This document shows, one piece after another, positions 1 through 5,532 of a DNA stretch of 5,680 nucleotides; within the stretch, counting starts at the first letter, position 1; each line of letters starts with the position of its first letter. Origin of the DNA: a bacterium (GTDB lineage Bacteria > Elusimicrobiota > Elusimicrobia > Elusimicrobiales > UBA9959); the NCBI GenBank assembly GCA_021812825.1, contig JAKAMO010000148.1, forward strand, positions 1 to 5,680, given 5' to 3'. The position numbers and the translations under genes are program-made. The notes beneath the pieces were generated by a model. It saw only the letters and a list, made by a program, of their open reading frames with translations, did no database searches and was not told the DNA's origin.

Positions 1-928
1 CGCCGATGGAGATGGTGTTAAGGTCGCCTGCAAGTATGGTCGGTTCGCCGGGAACCGTAAGCGCGGAGAGCGCGGTCTCGAACTGCGCCAGCCGCACCTT
101 GGCGTTGGCCTTGTTCTCGGTATGCATGGAGACCAGATTGATGCGCGCGGTCTTGCCGCCGGCGCCGGGGACTTCTATGTAAGCGGAGATGGAGTTGCGC
201 TGGCCGGTCCTGGGCTGGCCGCCGTCGTCCGCCCAATCGTAGCCGCCCTGGTCCTTCATGATGGGCAGCGCCACGAACCTGCCGCCGCTCAGCGGGTAGC
301 GCGAGACTATCGCGTTGCCGCTCGAGCCCAGGCGGTCCGAACGCAGCTCGCCGAACTCGGAGGCCGTGAAATAGCTGAAGCCAAGCGCGGAGGCGATCTC
401 CCGGGCGGTGACTTTTCCGCCTGCGATCTTGCCGTAAAGGTCCGTTTCGGAAAGGATGAGCACATCCGGGTCGGCTTTTTTAATTACCGCCAGCAGTTTG
501 TCCAGCTTTTCACCGCGGCTGGCGTTCCACTGCATTACGCGCAGCTCGCCGGGCGGCAGGGCCGGGGCTGGCTGGGCGGATGAGAAAGAGCCGCCTTCCG
601 TGTAGCCTGTGGCGGGGCGGAATTCTCCGTTCGCGTCGGGGCCGAGGCTGGGCAGCGGCAGGTCGCCGGACCGGGAAAGGCCGGGGACAGGCCCCACGGG
701 ATCAGCCGCAATTTTTTTGGCGCTTGCGCCCTGGGCGGAAGCTTTGGGCACGCCGGGGGTATTAAACTCTCCGGAGGAGCTCTGTGATTCAAGCTCGGTA
801 AGGGACGGTGTATCCCGGGGGGCGTCCCTGAGGTCCGAGGGGATATGGACCGGTGCCGGTATTATGGTTAAAAGGTATGTAAGCGACCCCAGCAGGATGG
901 ATGGTGTAATAAGGTGTTTCGCTCTCAT
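1..928 (-). CDS. Exported endonuclease/exonuclease/phosphatase (EEP) family protein, C-terminus cut off by window edge
   Basis: The first 309 residues are visible. The N-terminus (MRAKHLITPS, then a hydrophobic stretch at about 8-25) looks like a signal peptide or membrane anchor with no lipobox. Residues 30-125 are a Pro/Ser/Ala/Gly-rich, probably disordered linker. From about 129 the EEP (DNase I-like) fold begins. Visible motifs are VMQWNASRG (131-139, Asn135), LILSETD (157-163, with Glu161 the expected metal ligand), GNAIVSRYPL (204-213), RNSISAYIE (244-252), LVSMHTEN (265-272, His269) and ILAGDLNT (298-305, Asp302/Asn304). These match the family's N, E, GN..SR, R, H and GDxN elements in order. 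The final Asp-His motif lies beyond base 1. The family hydrolyses phosphodiester or phosphomonoester bonds (nucleases, sphingomyelinases, inositol phosphatases); the substrate here cannot be read. Action in the periplasm or outside the cell is inferred. The ATG at 928 was chosen for its G-rich ribosome site and immediate signal-like sequence. It is separated from the upstream barrel gene by 123 bp with its own promoter candidate. Confidence 0.88.
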   Translation of the reverse strand, partial: MRAKHLITPSILLGSLTYLLTIIPAPVHIPSDLRDAPRDTPSLTELESQSSSGEFNTPGVPKASAQGASAKKIAADPVGPVPGLSRSGDLPLPSLGPDANGEFRPATGYTEGGSFSSAQPAPALPPGELRVMQWNASRGEKLDKLLAVIKKADPDVLILSETDLYGKIAGGKVTAREIASALGFSYFTASEFGELRSDRLGSSGNAIVSRYPLSGGRFVALPIMKDQGGYDWADDGGQPRTGQRNSISAYIEVPGAGGKTARINLVSMHTENKANAKVRLAQFETALSALTVPGEPTILAGDLNTISIG

Positions 929-935
929 ATGCTAT

Positions 936-942
936 CCCCCCC
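936..942 (-). promoter_or_regulatory. Unusual all-G ribosome binding site of the EEP gene
   Basis: On the minus strand a run of seven G residues stands 7 nt before the ATG at 928 (GGGGGGG-ATAGCAT-ATG). It has no A, but it can pair with a CCUCC anti-Shine-Dalgarno using one G-U pair, and the spacing is right. It is the only purine-rich block in front of this start. Confidence 0.5.
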
Positions 943-970
943 GTCCGCGTGTCCCGCTGTGCGGCGGACC

Positions 971-984
971 AAGTATAAATACTT
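971..984. promoter_or_regulatory. Perfect 6-2-6 palindrome at the EEP promoter start site, possible operator
   Basis: The sequence AAGTAT-AA-ATACTT is a perfect inverted repeat (971-976 against 979-984). It sits immediately downstream of the predicted -10 and covers the predicted transcription start, where a repressor site would act. No regulator family is recognised from the sequence. A/T-rich palindromes of this size can arise by chance, so the operator role is inference. Confidence 0.3.
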
Positions 985-988
985 ATAT

Positions 989-1017
989 AGGCTACCCCCG
1001 GAGCTTAAAGTTGTCAA
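989..1017 (-). promoter_or_regulatory. Candidate sigma-70-type promoter for the EEP gene
   Basis: Read on the minus strand, there is a perfect -35 box TTGACA (1017-1012), a 17-bp spacer and TAGCCT (994-989). The -10 matches the consensus TATAAT only at -12, -11 and -7, but these are its most conserved positions. The predicted start of transcription is near 982, giving a leader of about 54 nt. It lies in the gap after the barrel gene's stop codon, so the EEP gene can be expressed separately from the upstream pair. A second A/T-rich TATATA lies too far (22 bp) from the -35. Confidence 0.5.
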
Positions 1018-1051
1018 GGGCCGAAGATCCCTAAAAAGGCGGGTCCTGTTC

Positions 1052-2002
1052 TTAAGACCTGGTTTTAACGCCGAATTTATAGGTCAGCGAAAAGCGGTGG
1101 GTGTTTCCCAGGTCGCCCATCGGGGCATAGGCGTAGTCGATAACGTAGGAGCCCATATCCAGGCCCAGGCCGGCCGACACCCCTGCACCGGTACCGCCGC
1201 CGTTGGTCCGGTACCCGGCGCGCACGGAAAAAGCCCCGCCCTGCGCGTAGGCTGTCAGGAAATCCACGCCCAGGCTGCCATACAGCCCTGCGTCCTTCAT
1301 GTCGTTCAGGTCGGCGAAAAAAGTCATGTCTTTCTTTATGTTCCTGTCGTTCCCAAGGTTAAGCCTGTATTGTCCGCCGGCTTTGACGGTCAGCGGCAGG
1401 GGGTCGCCGGAGCTTCTGTAGCTGAGTTTTGTGCCGGCGTTCTGCACTACAAGGCCCAGGTTAAGTTTGGCCGGGATAGCCGCGTAAATAATGCCGGCGT
1501 CGGCCGCCACGGCGCTGGCGGATTCCGTGTCCAGCTTGCTGGAGATGTATTTAAGGTTGACGCCCAGGGCCGTTCTGTCCCCCAGCCTGCGGCTGTACCC
1601 GGCCGTGACGGCCATGTCGGCGGAGGAATAGGTGTCCGAAAGCTTGTTCCCCAGTTTGTCGTATTTGTCGGTGGGGGGGGTGGAAAGATAGCTTACCGCA
1701 GCGCCGTAGACGCCGTCCCCGGCCGGTTTCGCGAAAGCGAGGTTGGAATAACTGGCGTCGAGGATCCAGTTGACCTGCGAAAAATAGAGTTCGGTGCCGG
1801 ATACCCCGGTCAGCCCGGCCGGGTTGTAGAATATTCCCTGCACGCCAGAAAGCGCCGCGCCCGAGTCCCCCAGGGCGGCCGCTCTGGCGCTTACGCCGAC
1901 CCTCAGGAATTGTCCGCCGGAAGTGCCTTCGCTGCTTGCGGCCGCGCAGTTCTCCGCGGCCGACAGCAGTGAAAGAACGGTAAGAACGCAGATTTTCAGC
2001 AT
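1052..2002 (-). CDS. PorV/PorQ-like outer-membrane beta-barrel protein
   Basis: This is a 316-residue protein with a signal peptide (MLKICVLTVLSLLSAAENCA, cleavage near 22) and then the hallmark N-terminal block of the PorV/PorQ (UPF0164-like) family: FLRVGVSARAAALGDSGAA (32-50) followed by GIFYNPAGL (56-64). The rest alternates short amphipathic beta strands and turns, as in an outer-membrane barrel. The closing segment, with YVIDYAYAPMGDLGNTHRFS at 286-305 and then LTYKFG, is the usual family end. In type IX secretion PorV binds cargo C-terminal domains at the outer membrane; whether this member does so is inferred from its neighbour. The start at 2002 was chosen because GAGGAG lies 7 nt upstream and the signal peptide begins there. 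An in-frame ATG at 2047, overlapping the upstream stop as ATGA, would add 15 residues. The gene lies 41 bp after the repeat-protein gene and is probably in its operon. A run of eight C encodes Pro109-Pro110. Confidence 0.9.
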   Translation of the reverse strand: MLKICVLTVLSLLSAAENCAAASSEGTSGGQFLRVGVSARAAALGDSGAALSGVQGIFYNPAGLTGVSGTELYFSQVNWILDASYSNLAFAKPAGDGVYGAAVSYLSTPPTDKYDKLGNKLSDTYSSADMAVTAGYSRRLGDRTALGVNLKYISSKLDTESASAVAADAGIIYAAIPAKLNLGLVVQNAGTKLSYRSSGDPLPLTVKAGGQYRLNLGNDRNIKKDMTFFADLNDMKDAGLYGSLGVDFLTAYAQGGAFSVRAGYRTNGGGTGAGVSAGLGLDMGSYVIDYAYAPMGDLGNTHRFSLTYKFGVKTRS

Positions 2003-2009
2003 AAGTCCG

Positions 2010-2015
2010 CTCCTC
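2010..2015 (-). promoter_or_regulatory. Strong Shine-Dalgarno site that decides the PorV-like start
   Basis: GAGGAG on the minus strand stands 7 nt before the ATG at 2002. It favours this start over the upstream ATG at 2047, which overlaps the previous gene's stop codon and has no comparable purine block. Confidence 0.7.
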
Positions 2016-2043
2016 AGCTTCGCAGAAAAAGGAATTTTATATA

Positions 2044-5000
2044 TCATTTGATTATCGCTATCCGGCCGCTCTTTTTTCCGCCGGCGGGGCTTGTGACCAG
2101 GTAAAGGTAGACCCCGGAGGCCGCGCGCGCGCCGTCCTTGGTGCGGGCGTCCCACAGGCACCTGCCGTCGCCGTCGTCGTCCGTCAGGTCCCTCACCAGG
2201 CCGCCGGCCAGGTTGAATATCCTGATCCTGGAACCGGCCGGCAGGGATTCGAAGACGACGCCGTCCCCGAAGACGGACTGGCCGAAGTCGCCCGTGCTGC
2301 CGGGCTTGTAAGGGTTGGGGTAGGCGAATACGTCGGACAGCGCGCCGGCGGCGGAAACTATGCTGCCCAGAGCGTAGAAAGAGAAGTGCGGTATGTCCGA
2401 GTACACCGTCCTGGCGGTTTTATCTATGGCGGAGTACCTCAGAGGGTTCCAGACAAGAGCGCTGGTGTCCAGGTTGAAAAGTTTCAGGGTGCTGACCTGT
2501 ATCTGCGGCACGGTCCCGTCCAGTATGCCGTCGTCGTTGGCATCGGTATAGGTGATGGTTATCCTGGCCTGCGAAGCCAGGTTGGACGTGAGGGCCGTTC
2601 CGAAAACATCGTACAGGTGAAGCTCCACTATGGACCCGCTGAGCAGCGTGGCGGTAACAAGCTTGGCCGTGGCGGCGTCCAGGCTGCCCTTGGTTATCTC
2701 CTGCGGGCTGGCGCCGGCGCTGGTGCTTATTTCAATATAGCCGTCCGGGGCGGCTCCCGCGGGTATACTTATGGTTATCTGGCCTATTCCCGGCAGCGGG
2801 GCAGTAACGCTCTGCGCCGCTGCCGCGGTGGCGAATACCATCGTATAATTGGCCGGCAGCGGCAGCGTGGTGTCGGTCCCCGCCGTAACGGCGCTGGAAA
2901 CTGAAACTATCCCGTCGTCATTGTAGCCGAAGACGGCGTAGTAATAGGTGGTGGCGAAACGCAGCCCGGTATCGGTGACCGAGGTGGAGGTGAAAACATC
3001 GCTCCAGGCTTTGACCCCCGTCCAGGAATTGCCGTCCAGAGAACGGTCCACCCTGTAGCGGGCGCTGCCGTTGCCGGCCCATTCAAGGGCCATGGTGTGC
3101 ACTCCGGAACTGGTTACAATAACCGCGGTCGGCGGGTTCGCCAGCGTTGAGACGGAGGCCTCTGAATAATCGCCTTCGCCGAAAGAGGTGGCGGAGCGCA
3201 CATGGCGCGTATACCTCGCGTTCGCGCTGGAGAGGTTCACTTCGGCCCAGAAAGTGGTAGCCGCGCTCAGGCCGGCGGCCAGCGTCCCTTCCGTGGAGGT
3301 GTAAAGGTTGTAGGTCAATACTCCGGGCACGGTGTCGGTCCACGACCAGGTTATTGAAGTGGTGCCGGTAGCCACGCCGTAGAGCGTAGGGGAGATATGC
3401 CGCGTGATGGTGCTGCTTACAAAACTGTAATCCCGGCGGTTGCCGCCGGTGGCGGCGGGCAGGCCGACGGTCTGTATGCCTACCAGATTTATGGCCCCGA
3501 TGCGGTAAGAATAGGTGGTGTTCGGCGCGAGGCCGGCATCCTGGAAGGTGTGGCCCGTAACGCTGGAGATGAAAACCCAGGGGCGTTGGTCTTCAGGCCC
3601 GCCCGTGCTGGTGGACCTCTCCACCCGGTATTGCGTAGCCGGAACTATAGGCTCGTTCCAGATAAGCCCCACCGTGCTGGACCGGACGGAGTAGAAAGAA
3701 ACGTCGTTCGGCGGCGTGGCGAAGGTGGCGGCCGTGTCGTTTATCACGTGGCTGCCGTAGGTGTCGTACCCGGGCGCGGACTGGATTACCGCTATACCCA
3801 TCGTGTGCGTGCTGTTGGTGAGACGGTAGTCCAGGGCGTATTGCCCGACAGTAAGATCCGTTATTTCCGGGGCGACCGGCTCATTTACGAACATGCCGAG
3901 TTCGGCGTGATAGACCGGGGTGCTTACCACATAGCCGCTGACATAATTCATGTTGGTGTAAGTCGCGGTAGACCATTGCAGCTTAATGACGGTATCCGTC
4001 ACCGGGCTGCAGGTGGTGGGTGTAGGCGGCAGGCGGGTTATCACCTTGTAAACCGTGCTGTAAGCGCCCGGGTTCAGCGCGTTGGCCGGGGTCTGCTCTC
4101 CGTCGCCGTTAATAGCGCCGACACGGAAGTCGTACTTGGTGTCGGCGGTGAGCCCCGTTACGGGGGCGGATAAAGCGCTGCCCGCCACGAAGGAAGCCAT
4201 TGAGACGGTAAAATCGGCCGCGGTGGAATACTCCACCGGGTATTCACTGGCGAGCGTTCCCGCCGGCCAGGCCAGGTTAAGGGATGTTTCCTCTATGTTC
4301 AGGAAATCAGTGGGGGTGGGGAGCAGCCCGCAGGTGGAGGGGGCTACGGCATAGGTGTACTTATTGAAAACGCTGCGGTTCACGCTCTCAAGAACGCCGA
4401 AGGCCTTTATCCATCTGGCGTGCTGTTTGTTGCCGGTTATGGTGTCGGGACTGGTGTAAGTTTCTATCCAGTAGGTGGTCGCGGGGGACAAAGTCGCTAT
4501 TACCCCGCCGGCATCGGCGGCGGCGGGCTGGCCGTATTCGGCCGCGCTCGATTTATAGAGCCTGAAGCCGGTTATATCCGTGCCTGCGAACGGAGCGATG
4601 TCCCATCTCCATTCTATGGTGTAGGAGGAAACGGCCACGGCGGCCAGCCCCAGGTCCAGCGGGGGAGTGGTCGTAGCCCGCACAACGCTGTATTTTCCCG
4701 GGGTCAGCTCGTCGTCACCGTTCAGGGCGCCTATCCTGAGCAGGTAATTCCTGTTGCTCAGAAGCTGCAGAGTCTGCCAGGGTACAAAAATGGCGCGGTT
4801 GCGGGCGTAGTAACTCCCGCCGTCGGTGGAATATTCCACGGCGTAGGCGGTGGCGCTGCTGTAATGCCATTCTATATACGCGCTGCTGGCGGTTACTCCG
4901 CTCATGTCGAAAGTAGCCGGCGGCAGGGCGTAGGTGTATTTCACAATATGCTGCGAATCGCTGCCTTCGTCCGGGCCGCTGTAGCCGGTCAGCCACCTGG

Positions 5001-5328
5001 TGTACGCCTTGTTCACCCCCAGCCCGGAATCTATGTAAAAACTGGTGGACGGGGCCAGGGTAAGGACGGTCGGGGTGCTGGAAGAGTAAAGATGATAGCC
5101 GTCTATGCCGGAGCCCGTAAAAGGGCCGGTGGACCAGCTCCACTGTATGGACGTGGTGGAAAGCGCGGAGGCGGAAAAATCCGAGGCGGACACCGGAACG
5201 GGGGAGTTAAGGCGCAGCACGCGTTGGGAGGTCTTTGAAACGGCGGCTTCCGCGGTGGCGCCCAGGCCCGCGAAAAGAAGAAGGAGCGGCAGCGCGAGCA
5301 GCAAGTTTTTTATGTTTTTCAGCGGCAT
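2044..5328 (-). CDS. Large secreted fibronectin type III repeat protein with C-terminal FlgD-like/T9SS-like sorting domain
   Basis: This is a 1,094-residue protein, probably exposed on the cell surface or released. Residues 1-29 are a clear signal peptide (MPLKNIKNLL, a Leu/Ala core, ATAEAA cleavage region). Residues 44-826 hold eight fibronectin-III-like beta modules of about 86-107 residues, separated by Pro-rich joints. Residues 827-990 form a beta-rich domain with ITISIPAGAAPDGYIEIS (851-868) and a calcium-type loop DANDDGILDG (929-938), ending in IPHFSFYALGS. Residues 998-1094 are a FlgD-Ig-like/type IX sorting-like tail: FAYPNPYKPG, IRIFNLAGGLVRDL, a D-rich DDDGDG loop (1050-1055), WDARTKDG, SGVYLYLV, GRIAIIK. 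No catalytic motif is seen, so an adhesive or structural role is inferred. The ATG at 5328 has AGAGGT 7 nt upstream. A TTG at 5406 also opens the frame, but it would place 26 residues before the signal peptide. The PorV-like gene follows directly. Confidence 0.9.
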   Translation of the reverse strand: MPLKNIKNLLLALPLLLLFAGLGATAEAAVSKTSQRVLRLNSPVPVSASDFSASALSTTSIQWSWSTGPFTGSGIDGYHLYSSSTPTVLTLAPSTSFYIDSGLGVNKAYTRWLTGYSGPDEGSDSQHIVKYTYALPPATFDMSGVTASSAYIEWHYSSATAYAVEYSTDGGSYYARNRAIFVPWQTLQLLSNRNYLLRIGALNGDDELTPGKYSVVRATTTPPLDLGLAAVAVSSYTIEWRWDIAPFAGTDITGFRLYKSSAAEYGQPAAADAGGVIATLSPATTYWIETYTSPDTITGNKQHARWIKAFGVLESVNRSVFNKYTYAVAPSTCGLLPTPTDFLNIEETSLNLAWPAGTLASEYPVEYSTAADFTVSMASFVAGSALSAPVTGLTADTKYDFRVGAINGDGEQTPANALNPGAYSTVYKVITRLPPTPTTCSPVTDTVIKLQWSTATYTNMNYVSGYVVSTPVYHAELGMFVNEPVAPEITDLTVGQYALDYRLTNSTHTMGIAVIQSAPGYDTYGSHVINDTAATFATPPNDVSFYSVRSSTVGLIWNEPIVPATQYRVERSTSTGGPEDQRPWVFISSVTGHTFQDAGLAPNTTYSYRIGAINLVGIQTVGLPAATGGNRRDYSFVSSTITRHISPTLYGVATGTTSITWSWTDTVPGVLTYNLYTSTEGTLAAGLSAATTFWAEVNLSSANARYTRHVRSATSFGEGDYSEASVSTLANPPTAVIVTSSGVHTMALEWAGNGSARYRVDRSLDGNSWTGVKAWSDVFTSTSVTDTGLRFATTYYYAVFGYNDDGIVSVSSAVTAGTDTTLPLPANYTMVFATAAAAQSVTAPLPGIGQITISIPAGAAPDGYIEISTSAGASPQEITKGSLDAATAKLVTATLLSGSIVELHLYDVFGTALTSNLASQARITITYTDANDDGILDGTVPQIQVSTLKLFNLDTSALVWNPLRYSAIDKTARTVYSDIPHFSFYALGSIVSAAGALSDVFAYPNPYKPGSTGDFGQSVFGDGVVFESLPAGSRIRIFNLAGGLVRDLTDDDGDGRCLWDARTKDGARAASGVYLYLVTSPAGGKKSGRIAIIK
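2851..5199 (-). repeat. Coding array of eight alternating fibronectin-III-like modules (A-B-A-B-A-B-A-B)
   Basis: Protein-level repeat in the large secreted protein, with approximate module limits at residues 44-137, 138-223, 224-330, 331-435, 436-540, 541-647, 648-733 and 734-826. A-type modules share W-S/R-W, a 'TTYWIE'-like strand and an 'R(W/H)(L/I/V)' strand. B-type modules share 'EYST' or 'DRSLDG' and the 'R(I/V)GA(I/L)N-GDxE-TP' end. The fifth module (A3) is the most divergent. The repeats are clear as protein but not near-identical as DNA, so they are old duplications. Confidence 0.75.
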
Positions 5329-5335
5329 TCTGTTT

Positions 5336-5341
5336 ACCTCT
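5336..5341 (-). promoter_or_regulatory. Shine-Dalgarno site of the fibronectin-III repeat gene
   Basis: AGAGGT on the minus strand is 7 nt before the ATG at 5328. This fixes the start right at the signal peptide and argues against the upstream TTG at 5406. Confidence 0.65.
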
Positions 5342-5412
5342 GCGGAATTAATTGAAAAAATTAAAACCTTACACGGCCAGCCCGGATAAAGCCGGCTATA
5401 ACCCAAAAACTG

Positions 5413-5421
5413 ATTGTATCA
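5413..5421 (-). promoter_or_regulatory. Candidate extended -10 promoter for the repeat-protein/PorV-like operon
   Basis: On the minus strand TGATACAAT matches an extended -10 element (TGn followed by TACAAT, five of six bases of consensus). No good -35 box stands 16-18 bp upstream, which is typical of extended -10 promoters. The surrounding A/T-rich DNA contrasts with the GC-rich genes. Transcription would start near 5406 and give a leader of about 78 nt. The leader contains a weak A/T-only inverted repeat (5348-5353 with 5359-5364) just before the ribosome site. Confidence 0.4.
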
Positions 5422-5482
5422 CTTTATAAATAGTTTTGCGCACATAAATACTTTAATGGCCGGGCCACTGAAAGGCTAAAGC

Positions 5483-5510
5483 AAAGGGCCCCGCCGCCGC
5501 GGGGCCCTTT
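5483..5510 (-). terminator. Intrinsic terminator after pyrB, near-symmetrical
   Basis: There is a perfect 12-bp stem, AAAGGGCCCCGC (5483-5494) with its complement at 5499-5510, and a 4-nt loop. It lies 22 bp after the pyrB stop codon. On the minus strand it is followed by an interrupted T tract (TTTGCTTT). On the plus strand the T run (5508-5512) is cleaner, so the hairpin could stop transcription in either direction. It separates pyrB from the repeat-protein operon. Confidence 0.8.
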
Positions 5511-5532
5511 TTGCCGCCTGAAGCGGAGGGGA

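Noticed and set aside
122..583. Plus-strand open frame opposite the EEP domain
   Set aside because: The minus strand carries the ordered EEP motifs across the same bases; the plus-strand translation shows no motif.
1018..1051. Possible terminator just after the barrel gene
   Set aside because: Only short, bulged stems (GACCC with GGGATC, or AGGG with CCCT) can be drawn and there is no T run after them, so no intrinsic terminator can be supported.
914..1972. Long open frame on the plus strand (352 codons) opposite the PorV-like gene
   Set aside because: Its translation is low-complexity, Gly/Val/Arg-rich sequence with no recognisable domain or ribosome site, and it lies almost wholly antisense to a gene with clear family motifs. 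It is a by-product of GC-rich codon use.
2386..5238. Several plus-strand open frames (such as 2386-2904, 3397-4173, 4420-5238) opposite the repeat gene
   Set aside because: All are antisense to the continuous repeat-protein frame, share the Gly/Arg/Val-rich composition of GC-rich shadow frames, and lack ribosome sites or known domains.
5348..5364. A/T-only inverted repeat (TTAATT with AATTAA) in the leader of the repeat gene, considered as a riboswitch or attenuator
   Set aside because: A six-pair A/T stem is too weak to be a regulatory RNA on its own, and such repeats are common by chance in A/T-rich DNA.
5329..5406. Upstream TTG start that would lengthen the repeat protein by 26 residues
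   Set aside because: It would put a polar segment before the signal peptide, and the ATG at 5328 has a properly spaced AGAGGT.
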